Shown here piece after piece: positions 1 through 7,757 of a DNA stretch of 30,142 nt. How positions within the stretch are numbered: the first letter of the stretch is position 1; every line of letters starts with the position of its first letter. Origin of the DNA: CAYRMV01 sp964425255 (GTDB taxonomy: Bacteria > Bacteroidota > Bacteroidia > Flavobacteriales_D > Crocinitomicaceae); the NCBI GenBank assembly GCA_964425255.1, contig CAYRMV010000027.1:1-30142 (forward strand), written 5' to 3'. The notes beneath the pieces are model-generated. The model did no database searches. It was given only the letters and a program-made list of their open reading frames with translations, and was not told the DNA's origin. Made by a program: the position numbers and the translations under genes.

Positions 1-530
1 AAACACCGACTTTTATTGTTGAAAACAGTTCAGGTTGTAATTCATTGATTACACTACATTTTACCCGTTTAGAAAACCCTTCGATCGATGTAGTTCAACT
101 GAATGATTCCACGTTACTAGTACCCAATGCCGCATCCTACCAATGGTTTGATTGTGCAACAAACAATCCAATTTCTGGAGAAAATGAAGCCACTTTTGTT
201 GCATCAACTTCAGGTGAATATGGTGTCACTGTAACTTCTGCTTCAGGCTGTTCACGGACAAGTGATTGCTATCCACTCATTGTACTTTCAACTTCAGAAC
301 TAGGTCAAGAAGCCATTCGATTGTATCCGAACCCGACTTTAGAAACCATCCAAATAGAAGGTTGGAATGAAACTATGTCCAACGAAACGATTCGCATTTT
401 CGATCTTCAAGGCAAAATGATAGTAGCGACCGAATTCAAAACCAGTATTTCAGTCAACCAACTAGAACGGGGAACTTATCTCTTGCAGGTAGGTAACGGA
501 CTGTTGCTGCATCCATTTGTAAAACTGTGA
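1..530 (+). CDS. T9SS type A sorting domain protein, 3' end only
   Basis: The reading frame is open to the left edge (frame starting at base 3), so the true start lies outside the window; the TTG at 45 is only an internal codon. The visible part begins with an Ig-like segment (SYQWFDC, then ATFVASTSGEYGVTVTS and a Cys pair) like those in Bacteroidota surface proteins. It ends with a type A T9SS C-terminal sorting domain of about 75 residues: LYPNP near its start, then IRIFDLQGKM and GTYLLQV. In this family the domain directs export through the outer membrane by the type IX system and is usually cleaved. The function of the missing N-terminal part cannot be told. A hairpin terminator follows 10 bases after the stop. 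Confidence 0.85.
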   Translation, partial: TPTFIVENSSGCNSLITLHFTRLENPSIDVVQLNDSTLLVPNAASYQWFDCATNNPISGENEATFVASTSGEYGVTVTSASGCSRTSDCYPLIVLSTSELGQEAIRLYPNPTLETIQIEGWNETMSNETIRIFDLQGKMIVATEFKTSISVNQLERGTYLLQVGNGLLLHPFVKL

Positions 531-540
531 TGCATGAGTT

Positions 541-582
541 TCCCGCTCTCGAACGTGATGCTTCGAAGCGGGATTCTTTTTT
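541..582 (+). terminator. Rho-independent terminator of the T9SS gene
   Basis: TCCCGCT (541-547) pairs with AGCGGGA (567-573). The stem continues inside as TCGAA (549-553) with TTCGA (562-566), leaving one bulged C at 548 and a loop of eight bases. Six T's follow at 577-582. Confidence 0.8.
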
Positions 583-621
583 ATAATTTGAACGAATAAT
601 TTTTCCTCAAGAATTCTTGTG

Positions 622-652
622 TTGTAAAAATTAAAATAAACACCTATCTTTG
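622..652 (+). promoter_or_regulatory. Bacteroidota-type promoter of the toxin-antitoxin module
   Basis: The -7 box TATCTTTG (645-652) matches TAnnTTTG, and TTG (622-624) lies 20 nt upstream at the -33 position. Transcription would start near 658-660, a few bases before the ATG at 668. This rules out the alternative TTG start at 650, which overlaps the -7 box. Confidence 0.7.
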
Positions 653-667
653 TTTAAAAGCATCCAA

Positions 668-922
668 ATGAACACCAAATTAACATTAACAATTGAAAAA
701 GAGGTGATTGAAATTGCAAAGAAATATGCAAAAGAAAAAGGTCAAAGCCTCTCAGAAATGGTTGAAAACTATTTCAAATTTGTTACGAGTGATCGAAAAA
801 AAATTAAAGAAAAGCAATTATCTTCTCGCGTTCGAAAGTTAAGAGGGATCCTAAAAACGGATGAAAATTTTGATTACAAACAAACGTTAACGGAAGAACT
901 TTCAAAAAAGTATGGTCTATAA
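668..922 (+). CDS. Putative antitoxin, DUF6364-like
   Basis: This 84-residue protein resembles the small DUF6364-like antitoxins that precede PIN toxins in Bacteroidota. The N-terminal third (MNTKLTLTIEKEVIE, then AKKYAKEKGQSLSEMVENY) reads as a short beta strand followed by two helices, as in ribbon-helix-helix DNA-binding antitoxins. The rest is charged and helical (KKIKEKQLSSRVRKLRG) and probably binds the toxin. The ATG at 668 was chosen over TTG at 650 because a promoter -7 box covers the latter. It overlaps the toxin start at 912 by 11 bases, so the two are probably translationally coupled. Autoregulation of the promoter at 622-652 would be typical but is inferred. Base composition is AT-richer than the flanking genes. 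Confidence 0.75.
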   Translation: MNTKLTLTIEKEVIEIAKKYAKEKGQSLSEMVENYFKFVTSDRKKIKEKQLSSRVRKLRGILKTDENFDYKQTLTEELSKKYGL

Positions 923-1484
923 ACTTTTTATTGACTCAGATGTAATCATTGATTTTTTTACCGACAGAAAACCTTTTGTTAATCCGGCAAGTGAAATTTT
1001 TGAATTACAAGAAAAAGGTAAAGTTAAACTTTTTGTTTCGGCTGTTAGCATTTCAAATATTTATTACATTGTTAGAAAATTTGTTGGCCATTTTAAAACA
1101 ATTGAAGTGATTGAAGCTCTAGTTGAAATGACAGAAGTTATTGGCACAAATAAGTCAGAGATTCTAAATGCACTGAAAAATGATTTTACTGATTTTGAAG
1201 ATTCAATTCAATATTCAACAGCGCTAACTATTCAAGGAATCGACGCAATCATTACCCGAAATATAAAAGATTATCGAAATGCTTCCATTGCAGTAATGAC
1301 TCCGCAGACATTCCTTCAAATGATTGAAAAAAAACCAAAAATAATTTTCCGTTCACTTTTCAGTTCTCCAAAATTTACCCTTACCTTTCCCCCATGCAAA
1401 GTCCTCGTGATTTTATTCTTTCGTTTCACGCTGATCGAAATTACACGCGATTTGTCGATGAACTACTTGCGGATTCCACATTGA
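912..1484 (+). CDS. PIN-domain (VapC-type) toxin with an abnormal C-terminal readthrough
   Basis: PIN-domain proteins of this kind are usually Mg-dependent ribonucleases that act as the toxin of a toxin-antitoxin pair. Acidic residues expected in the active site are visible: D8 and D10 near the N-terminus (FIDSDVIIDFF), the D91-x5-D97 stretch (DFTDFEDSIQY) and IDAIITRN-KDY around residues 110-121. The PIN domain ends by about residue 138 (TPQTFLQMI). The frame as written continues for about 50 more residues of non-family sequence and overlaps the next gene by 91 bases. A run of eight A's at 1327-1334 lies at the junction. With seven A's the protein would stop at TAA 1342-1344, giving 143 residues, a normal length. 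A frameshift, slippage or sequence error is therefore likely. Confidence 0.8.
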   Translation: MVYKLFIDSDVIIDFFTDRKPFVNPASEIFELQEKGKVKLFVSAVSISNIYYIVRKFVGHFKTIEVIEALVEMTEVIGTNKSEILNALKNDFTDFEDSIQYSTALTIQGIDAIITRNIKDYRNASIAVMTPQTFLQMIEKKPKIIFRSLFSSPKFTLTFPPCKVLVILFFRFTLIEITRDLSMNYLRIPH

Positions 1485-1918
1485 CGGAAGGTGTTTTGCA
1501 ATTGTTGTACGAAGAGAACTATCCATTTCCAGAATACAGCTCTTGGTTGTTTGCCCATGTATCAAAACGAAAACCAAAGGAATTAAATTCGTATCATTCG
1601 CGTTTAATCGATGTGATACTTCAAACAAATAATCATTCCGTTCAGCGAAATTTACTGGGGATGTTACTCGATCTTCCCCTAATCGAACACAGAGAAGGAG
1701 AATTGTTGGATTTTTGTTTTCGGGAATTGCTTAGCTCAGAAAGCAAAGTTGCTTTGAAAGCTTATTCGATGTACATGATTGTTCGGTTTTTGAAAAATTA
1801 TCCCGAACTAAAAACCGAATTGGAATCAGCCATTGACATAGTGGCACAGCAACCGCAAACACCGGCATTTTATGGTGCTGCACGTAAAGTTCGAAAACAA
1901 CTACAAGCCATAAAATAA
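1394..1918 (+). CDS. Hypothetical all-helical protein
   Basis: I do not recognise this 174-residue protein. It has no signal peptide or membrane span and looks like a chain of amphipathic helices, somewhat like HEAT/ARM repeats: LLGMLLDLPL near residues 87-96, LLDFCFRELLSS near 104-115, VALKAYSMYMIVRFL near 119-133, and a basic C-terminus (ARKVRKQLQAIK). The ATG at 1394 gives the longest credible frame. A near-match to the Bacteroidota -7 box (TACCTTTC, 1382-1389) lies just upstream but is too close to the ATG to be convincing. Its codon use resembles the flanking housekeeping genes and not the preceding toxin-antitoxin pair. It converges with fabI. Confidence 0.65.
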   Translation: MQSPRDFILSFHADRNYTRFVDELLADSTLTEGVLQLLYEENYPFPEYSSWLFAHVSKRKPKELNSYHSRLIDVILQTNNHSVQRNLLGMLLDLPLIEHREGELLDFCFRELLSSESKVALKAYSMYMIVRFLKNYPELKTELESAIDIVAQQPQTPAFYGAARKVRKQLQAIK

Positions 1919-1947
1919 AAAAGCGAGACCTAAAATTGATCCCGCTT
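1917..1947 (-). terminator. fabI terminator
   Basis: On the minus strand, the arms at 1947-1938 and 1930-1921 form a 10-bp stem around a 7-base loop, followed by a T run (1922-1917). Two of the pairs are G-U in minus-strand RNA. On the plus strand they would be A-C mismatches, so the signal works mainly for fabI. Confidence 0.7.
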
Positions 1948-1972
1948 TCATATATTATAAATTCGTACTGAA

Positions 1973-2785
1973 TTACTCTCCAAATTTTTCGATTACTTGT
2001 TGCGTAACTCCCGTATTCGAGAATCCACCGTCGTGGAACAAGTTTTGCATCGTTACGTAACGAGTTAAATCAGAGAACAAAGAAACACAGTAATCTGCAC
2101 AAGCTAGCGCTGGAGCATTTCCAAGTGGCGACATTTGATCCGAATAATTAAAAAACTCATTGAAACCTTTTACTCCACTTCCTGCTGTTGTCCAAGTTGG
2201 CGATTGTGAAATGGTGTTTACACGCACTTTGTTTTTAATTCCATAGTGATAACCAAAAGAACGAGTGATTGACTCTAACAAAGATTTCGCATCTGCCATG
2301 TCATTGTAATCAGGGAAAATACGTTGAGCAGCGATGTATGTTAATCCAACTACCGAACCCCACTCATTCAACGCATCGTGCTTGAACAAAGTAGCCAATG
2401 TTTTGTGCAACGAAATCGCTGACACATCCATCGTTTGGTTGTAGAATTTATAATCTACATCTGTATAATGTTTTCCTTTTCGAACGTTTGGTGACATACC
2501 AATCGAGTGCAAAACGAAATCGATTTTTCCACCTAAAATTTCCATGGATTGGGAAACCAAGTTTTCTAAATCTTCAATACTTGTTGCATCAGCAGGAATA
2601 ATTTGGCTTCCTGTTTTTTCTGCTAAAGCATTGATTTCACCCATACGCATAGCGATTGGAGCATTCGTCAATACAAATGTTGCACCCTCATCGTGCGCAC
2701 GTTCTGCAACTTTCCAAGCGATTGATTGCTCGTTCAATGCACCGAAAATGATCCCTCTTTTTCCTTTTAGTAAATTGTTTGCCAT
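1973..2785 (-). CDS. fabI: Enoyl-[acyl-carrier-protein] reductase (NADH), FabI
   Basis: FabI reduces the trans-2 double bond of enoyl-ACP in the last step of each fatty-acid elongation cycle. The 270-residue protein has the short-chain dehydrogenase fold with the FabI-type nucleotide loop (GALNEQSIAW, residues 15-24). The catalytic pair is Y160 and K167 (Tyr-x6-Lys), with a second conserved Tyr at 150 in TYIAAQ, ten residues before Y160 as in E. coli FabI. The start MANNLLKGKRG at 2785 was preferred over a start 14 codons upstream, because that extension is non-family sequence and contains the promoter -7 box. It is transcribed away from rel and ends at a hairpin terminator. A FabK/nitronate monooxygenase-like gene also lies at 13539. 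Confidence 0.96.
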   Translation of the reverse strand: MANNLLKGKRGIIFGALNEQSIAWKVAERAHDEGATFVLTNAPIAMRMGEINALAEKTGSQIIPADATSIEDLENLVSQSMEILGGKIDFVLHSIGMSPNVRKGKHYTDVDYKFYNQTMDVSAISLHKTLATLFKHDALNEWGSVVGLTYIAAQRIFPDYNDMADAKSLLESITRSFGYHYGIKNKVRVNTISQSPTWTTAGSGVKGFNEFFNYSDQMSPLGNAPALACADYCVSLFSDLTRYVTMQNLFHDGGFSNTGVTQQVIEKFGE

Positions 2786-2802
2786 AATATCTAGCTTTGG
2801 GA

Positions 2803-2810
2803 CAAAGGTA
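2803..2810 (-). promoter_or_regulatory. -7 box of the fabI promoter
   Basis: On the minus strand this reads TACCTTTG, an exact TAnnTTTG match, 17 nt before the fabI ATG. I find no clear TTG at the -33 spacing. Confidence 0.5.
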
Positions 2811-2968
2811 AAATTTTTTCCAAACATGTGATCGTTTCGCCTTTTTTAGGTAGTTCAAACGGTTCAATTATATCAATTTTAAAATGTTTTATTTCATCTA
2901 AAACCAGCATTTTAACAATCCTTCGTATCAAAAAAAGGAGATGTTATAAAAGAAACTTGGTTTTTTCC

Positions 2969-2976
2969 TATTTTTG
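2969..2976 (+). promoter_or_regulatory. -7 box of the rel promoter
   Basis: TATTTTTG matches TAnnTTTG and lies 35 nt before the ATG at 3012. It overlaps the alternative GTG start at 2976, which argues against that start. No TTG is present at the expected -33 position. Confidence 0.5.
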
Positions 2977-3011
2977 TGTTCATTGAATCATCTCAAAACG
3001 AGTATCACTAT

Positions 3012-5258
3012 ATGGCGGACTATAATCCTGATTTTCCAAACATTGATTTAGAACAAGAACGCAAAGAAATTCTCAACGCTTTCAAAGGTTTGCTGCGTGC
3101 AACCAAAACGCGAAATCGAGAAAGTACGAAAATGATTCGTAAAGCGTTCGACGTTGCTGTTGAAGCACATAAAGATATGCGTCGAAAATCGGGTGAGCCT
3201 TACATTTACCATCCGATTGCAGTGGCTCGAATTTGTGCTGAAGAAATGGGATTGGGCGCCACGAGTGTTGTGTGTGCTTTGCTGCATGACACCGTTGAAG
3301 ATACACACATCACCTTGCAAGATGTCGAAGATTTGTTTGGTGCCAAAGAAAGACGAATTATCGATGGATTGACCAAAATTCCGGAGGTATTTGACGAAAA
3401 CGCATCGATTCAAGCGGAAAATTTCCGTAAAATGATTTTGACGATTTCAGACGATATTCGTGTTGTTTTGATTAAGTTGGCTGACCGATTACACAACATG
3501 CGAACTCTCGGTAGCATGCGTGCGGACAAACAATTAAAAATTGCATCCGAAACGAAATTTCTTTATGCTCCGCTTGCACATCGATTGGGTCTGTATTCGA
3601 TCAAAACGGAATTAGAAGATTTGTCTTTCAAATATACTGAACCTGAGATTTACCAATCGATAGAAAATAGTTTAAAATCGACACAAGATGTTCGAAATCG
3701 CTTTATTCGACGATTTGTTCACCCAATCCGAGAAGCATTGGCACATGAAGGGTATGTATTTGAAATCAAAGCGCGAACCAAATCCATTTCATCGATTCAA
3801 CGGAAAATGCTCACAAAAGGAATTCCTTTCGAAGAAGTGTATGATTTATTTGCCGTTCGCATCATTGTTGACACGCCTGTAGAATTGGAAAAACCCGATT
3901 GTTGGCGAATTTACTCGATTGTAACGGATTTTTATCAACCCAGTCCTGAACGACTACGCGATTGGATTTCGACTCCTCGGGCAAACGGCTATGAATCCCT
4001 TCATACAACCGTCATGTCACCACAAGGTAAGTGGGTGGAAGTTCAAATTCGATCCAAACGCATGGACGAAATAGCAGAAAAAGGACTTGCTGCCCATTAC
4101 AAATACAAAGAAAATAAAAACGAAGATTCTAAATTCGATCGCTGGGTAGCTGAGATTCGTGATCTCATAGAAAATCCGGATGTAAGCGCGATGGATTTTG
4201 TGAATGAATTCAAATTGAATTTGTTCTCGGATGAAATCTATGTTTTTACACCCAAAGGTGATTTGCGCGTTCTTCCAACTGGTGCAACGATTCTTGATTT
4301 CGCCTACGACATCCATTCTGCCATTGGAGACAAATGCATTGGTGCGAAAGTAAACACGAAATTGGTCCCATTAAGTTACCAACTTCAAAATGGCGATCAG
4401 GTCGAAATCATCACCTCATCGAAACAAAAACCAAACGAAGAATGGTTGCGTTTTGTCGTTTCTGCTAGGGCAAAACAAAAAATTAAATCGTCGCTCAACG
4501 AGGAACGAAAAACGATTGCTTTGGATGGGAAAGAGATTTTGGAACGAAAATTCAAGCAATACAACATTCGTTTCCAAAATGAAAACATTCAAATCTTGGA
4601 GAAATATTTCAAAATGCCAACCATTACTGAGTTGTATTTCCGCATTGCGAAAGGTAAAATAGATTTGACCAAACTCCGAGAAATTGAAAACATCAATGGA
4701 ATTCTTCATCTAGAGAAAAAAGAATCCGCGATTCCGAAAGACAAACATGAACTCGATGTTTACCCAAAAATCAACAAAAAAGAAGATACGATCATCATTG
4801 GGGAAGACTTCAAAAACATACAATACAAACTAGCAAAATGTTGTAGTCCGATCCCAGGTGATTCTGTTTTTGGTTTTATCACCATCAACGAAGGAATAAA
4901 AATTCATCGAAACAACTGTCCAAATGCGGAGCATCTGATGTCCAAAATGGCCTATCGTTGTATCAAAGCACGTTGGAAAAGCCAAGAACTGACTGCGCAT
5001 ATCGCTTCACTTCGTTTGGTCGGAATAGATAATGTTGGGATTGTTAACAAAATCACTGCTATTATTTCAAATCAATTAAATGTAAACATGAAATCCATTT
5101 CGTTTGAGGCAAATGATGGGATTTTTGAAGGTCGAATTCAAGTAATGGTTTACGATAAGGAACACCTTGAACAATTGATTCATAGTTTTGAAATGATTGA
5201 AGGTGTGAAACGAGTAGAACGTTGGGATATCGATTCGGATGAAGAAATTGTCGCTTAA
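3012..5258 (+). CDS. rel: Bifunctional (p)ppGpp synthetase/hydrolase, Rel/SpoT family
   Basis: This long RSH protein (748 residues, normal length) makes and degrades the stringent-response alarmone (p)ppGpp. The N-terminal HD hydrolase is intact: YIYHP at 65-68 and HDTVEDT from residue 92, then LADRLHNMRT near 157-166. The synthetase follows at about 245-350 (SIQRKM, YDLFAVRII, RANGYESLHTTV, VEVQIRSKRMDEIAE). A TGS domain spans about 407-467 (VFTPKGDL to NGDQVEII), a conserved-cysteine domain follows (KCCSPIPGD and HRNNCPNA near 609-638), and an ACT domain closes the protein (GIDNVGIVNKI onward). Both catalytic halves look complete, so a bifunctional enzyme is inferred. ATG 3012 was chosen over GTG 2976. 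A VanZ-like gene starts 3 bases after the stop. Confidence 0.96.
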   Translation: MADYNPDFPNIDLEQERKEILNAFKGLLRATKTRNRESTKMIRKAFDVAVEAHKDMRRKSGEPYIYHPIAVARICAEEMGLGATSVVCALLHDTVEDTHITLQDVEDLFGAKERRIIDGLTKIPEVFDENASIQAENFRKMILTISDDIRVVLIKLADRLHNMRTLGSMRADKQLKIASETKFLYAPLAHRLGLYSIKTELEDLSFKYTEPEIYQSIENSLKSTQDVRNRFIRRFVHPIREALAHEGYVFEIKARTKSISSIQRKMLTKGIPFEEVYDLFAVRIIVDTPVELEKPDCWRIYSIVTDFYQPSPERLRDWISTPRANGYESLHTTVMSPQGKWVEVQIRSKRMDEIAEKGLAAHYKYKENKNEDSKFDRWVAEIRDLIENPDVSAMDFVNEFKLNLFSDEIYVFTPKGDLRVLPTGATILDFAYDIHSAIGDKCIGAKVNTKLVPLSYQLQNGDQVEIITSSKQKPNEEWLRFVVSARAKQKIKSSLNEERKTIALDGKEILERKFKQYNIRFQNENIQILEKYFKMPTITELYFRIAKGKIDLTKLREIENINGILHLEKKESAIPKDKHELDVYPKINKKEDTIIIGEDFKNIQYKLAKCCSPIPGDSVFGFITINEGIKIHRNNCPNAEHLMSKMAYRCIKARWKSQELTAHIASLRLVGIDNVGIVNKITAIISNQLNVNMKSISFEANDGIFEGRIQVMVYDKEHLEQLIHSFEMIEGVKRVERWDIDSDEEIVA

Positions 5259-5261
5259 ATT

Positions 5262-5648
5262 ATGAATCGGAAATCGTTCTATATCATTCTTCCATGGATT
5301 TATTTGCTTACTGTAATTACTTTACTAGTGATTCCTACGAGCGGTAAAATCAAGCTTAATGAATATTTTTTAGGAATTCGAACAGATCATTTTATTCATG
5401 CAATTCTTTTTTTTCCTTCTGCGATTTTATTCTATGCCCGAGCAGTTGTTTTGAAACGAGAACTTCGATTGATTAAATCACTGATAGTTGGAATTTTATT
5501 TTGTGCTTTTTGTGAGAGTTTGCATTACATCCTTCCTTATCGCTCTTTTGATCCAGCTGATTTTGTGGCCAATGCAGTGGGAATGAGTGTAGGATTTTTC
5601 ATCATCCTTTTCAAACCATTTTATGCTTTTTTGAGACAAACCGTTTAA
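5262..5648 (+). CDS. VanZ-like family membrane protein
   Basis: This 128-residue protein has four predicted membrane spans, near residues 7-25, 43-61, 71-90 and 102-119. It carries the polar signature of VanZ-like proteins: DHFIHAILF before or in span two, then CESLHYILPYRSFDPADFVAN before the last span, with conserved E, H, R, D, D and N. The family is named after a teicoplanin-resistance protein, but most members have no known role, so no antibiotic function is claimed. It starts 3 bases after rel and is presumably co-transcribed. Its stop lies only 4 bases from the end of the convergent menC. Confidence 0.8.
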   Translation: MNRKSFYIILPWIYLLTVITLLVIPTSGKIKLNEYFLGIRTDHFIHAILFFPSAILFYARAVVLKRELRLIKSLIVGILFCAFCESLHYILPYRSFDPADFVANAVGMSVGFFIILFKPFYAFLRQTV

Positions 5649-5652
5649 ACAT

Positions 5653-6702
5653 TTATGTGGGTAAAAACGCCATCCAACCACCAGACAAATGCAAACGAGT
5701 TGGTGTATTTTCCACATATAAACTTCCTGTCCCAAGACCCTGAGGTAAATGATTCTCGTAGGTTGCTGTAAACTGAGCAATGGCATTCAATCCAACATTG
5801 CTTTCCAAAGCTGAAGTCATCCACCACGGAATAGATCGCTCCTCTGCAAGTTGAATCCATCGTTTTGAACCCACTAAACCGCCGTGTAAACTGGGTTTCA
5901 AAATAATAAATTGAGGTTGAATCTCATCCAACATTTTTTCTGCTTGCTCACGGGAAGAAATTCCGATTAATTCTTCATCTAACGCAATGGGAAGTGGTGT
6001 TTCGGAGCAAAGTTGTTTCATAGCTTCCCATTGTCCCGCAGAAATTGGCTGTTCGATCGAGTGAATATCCAATTCAGCAAGGCGCGTTAATTTTTCCAAG
6101 GCATTTTGTGGTGAAAAAGCGCCGTTTGCATCGACACGCAAAATCAAATCTTTTGCAGAAAAACGGGAACGAATTTGCTTCAATAAATTCCACTCTGTAT
6201 CAAAATCAATGGCTCCCACTTTCATTTTAATACAAGAAAATCCAGCATTTAATTTCTCTTCAATTTGTTGTTGCATAAATGCTTCATCTCCCATCCAAAT
6301 CAGTCCATTGATGGCGATTTTCTTTTTCCCTTGGGTAAAATCAGAGGGAAACAAAATTCCGTCTTCATTGGAATTCAAATCCAACAAAGCTGTTTCAATA
6401 CCAAACAAAATGGATGGAAATTGAATCCAGGATGAAGAAAAAATTGCTTCTCCATCTTGGAGTAGTGACGTAATTTCGTGAATCTGGCTACACGCCTCTC
6501 GTAATTTCTGTTCATATTGATCGATGGAATCAAAATCGGGTGAAAGACCTGGAATTACACTACATTCCCCTATTCCTTTTCGATTTGGAAAACGATCCTC
6601 TTTTAATTCAATAAACCAAGCCAATTTCTCCGTTAATATTCCGCGACTTGTACCGCTTGGTTGTTTGAAAATAAATTTTCGAAAGTGAAATTGTGCTTCC
6701 AT
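5653..6702 (-). CDS. menC: o-Succinylbenzoate synthase (enolase superfamily)
   Basis: MenC dehydrates SHCHC to o-succinylbenzoate in menaquinone synthesis. The 349-residue protein shows the enolase-superfamily layout: an N-terminal capping domain with GIGECSVIPGLS near residue 43, then a barrel. The barrel carries KMK (159-161), metal ligands D191 (LRVDANG), E217 (SIEQP) and D242 (ALDEE), and the second catalytic Lys K269 (ILKPSLHGG). This set fits OSBS, although dipeptide epimerases and other muconate-lyase-group enzymes look alike; length and phylum context favour MenC. ATG 6702 is preferred to the TTG two codons upstream. No other men genes are in the window. A -7 box lies upstream at 6718-6725. 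Confidence 0.87.
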   Translation of the reverse strand: MEAQFHFRKFIFKQPSGTSRGILTEKLAWFIELKEDRFPNRKGIGECSVIPGLSPDFDSIDQYEQKLREACSQIHEITSLLQDGEAIFSSSWIQFPSILFGIETALLDLNSNEDGILFPSDFTQGKKKIAINGLIWMGDEAFMQQQIEEKLNAGFSCIKMKVGAIDFDTEWNLLKQIRSRFSAKDLILRVDANGAFSPQNALEKLTRLAELDIHSIEQPISAGQWEAMKQLCSETPLPIALDEELIGISSREQAEKMLDEIQPQFIILKPSLHGGLVGSKRWIQLAEERSIPWWMTSALESNVGLNAIAQFTATYENHLPQGLGTGSLYVENTPTRLHLSGGWMAFLPT

Positions 6703-6717
6703 ACCCAAATTTTACAG

Positions 6718-6725
6718 CAAAAATA
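6718..6725 (-). promoter_or_regulatory. -7 box of the menC promoter
   Basis: On the minus strand this reads TATTTTTG, matching TAnnTTTG, 15 nt before the menC ATG. No well-spaced TTG was found. Confidence 0.45.
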
Positions 6726-6792
6726 CGGAAGTAGTCTTGATAAAACCTCTACAAATTGAACATTTTCTCATTCAATCCGTTAACTTTAGTGC

Positions 6793-7707
6793 ATGTTGTC
6801 GGCAAGCTTTCATTCCATCATTCCAACATTTGAAAATGCACTCGTTCGCGATCTGTATTGGGTGATGTTTTCTCCTCCATTATTGAATGAAAATCAATGG
6901 AAAGACGCACTTGTACCCTATACTCTGCTCGCTGAATGGGAAGAACAAAGTCGCGACTGGTTTTACGAATTAGATAAAAATCCGTTTCCTTTAAAAGCTT
7001 GGATCGCTCAATTAAAAACAAAGCGTTTGGGTTATTTATTCGAACATTTTGTGCATTTTTTCTTGAAAGAAGTTTCCTTTATCACACTGGAATACCACAA
7101 TTTACAATTTCCTCCAAACGGAATAACGGAAGGTGAAATTGATTTTATTTTTTGTTTCAAGCAAAAGCGATATCACTGGGAAGTTGCTGTGAAATATTAT
7201 TGCCAAACACACCCCGAAAATCAATTCTCACAATGGATTGGACCAAGTGCAAACGACCGTTTGGATGTAAAATGGAATCACATATTACACCACCAACTCC
7301 CGCTGAGTAAACGTTTTCTGGATATAAAAATTGATTTTTCACACGCTTTTCTAAAAGGAAAATGGTATTTGCCCAAAAAAGAAGAATTTCCACTTTCTTT
7401 TCAACCCGATGCTCTAAGGGGTGAAATTTTTCGGATGGAATCATTTTTACAGCAGTTTGATAAAGAACAAACATTTACCATTCTGATGCGTCCATTTTGG
7501 TTGAGTGATACTGTGATTCCATCAGAGCGAATTCCAACTGTTTTTAGAAACGATGTTCGGACTTATTTCAAAGAAAATCCGCAAAAGCTTCAAAGTGTTC
7601 ACATTGGTTGGATACAAGAAAACACCTATCAAACGGCATTTATAGTAGCAGATTCATGGCCGGAAGAAACCGATTTTTCCTACAAACGTTTTCGAAAAAT
7701 AGAATGA
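6793..7707 (+). CDS. DUF1853 family protein
   Basis: This 304-residue soluble protein has the DUF1853 pattern: RLGYLFEHFVHFFL near residues 77-90, GEIDFIF near 114-120, HWEVAVKYY near 127-135, then WIGPSANDRLDVKWNHILHHQLPLS. The spaced E-x-D with a following E and K in a strand-like stretch resembles a PD-(D/E)XK nuclease fold, but this is an inference and no activity is known to me. Members occur scattered in Proteobacteria and Bacteroidota. The start at 6793 retains the conserved N-terminal VRDLYWVMFSPPLL. TAACTTTA (6781-6788), one base off the -7 consensus, lies directly upstream. It is divergent from menC and followed 50 bases later by the PIG-L gene. Confidence 0.75.
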   Translation: MLSASFHSIIPTFENALVRDLYWVMFSPPLLNENQWKDALVPYTLLAEWEEQSRDWFYELDKNPFPLKAWIAQLKTKRLGYLFEHFVHFFLKEVSFITLEYHNLQFPPNGITEGEIDFIFCFKQKRYHWEVAVKYYCQTHPENQFSQWIGPSANDRLDVKWNHILHHQLPLSKRFLDIKIDFSHAFLKGKWYLPKKEEFPLSFQPDALRGEIFRMESFLQQFDKEQTFTILMRPFWLSDTVIPSERIPTVFRNDVRTYFKENPQKLQSVHIGWIQENTYQTAFIVADSWPEETDFSYKRFRKIE

Positions 7708-7757
7708 ATTAATTCCTTATTTTTACCCAACAAACATGGAACTTTTAGTTTAAACAT

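Noticed and set aside
2786..2827. Upstream start for fabI adding 14 residues
   Set aside because: The extension contains the promoter -7 box and FabI normally begins just before the nucleotide-binding loop.
2976..3011. GTG start extending rel by 12 codons
   Set aside because: The GTG overlaps a TAnnTTTG promoter box and the extension has no family similarity; ATG 3012 gives the normal length.
3048..3413. Antisense frame of 121 codons opposite rel
   Set aside because: It is a shadow of the conserved HD domain, with odd composition and no start context.
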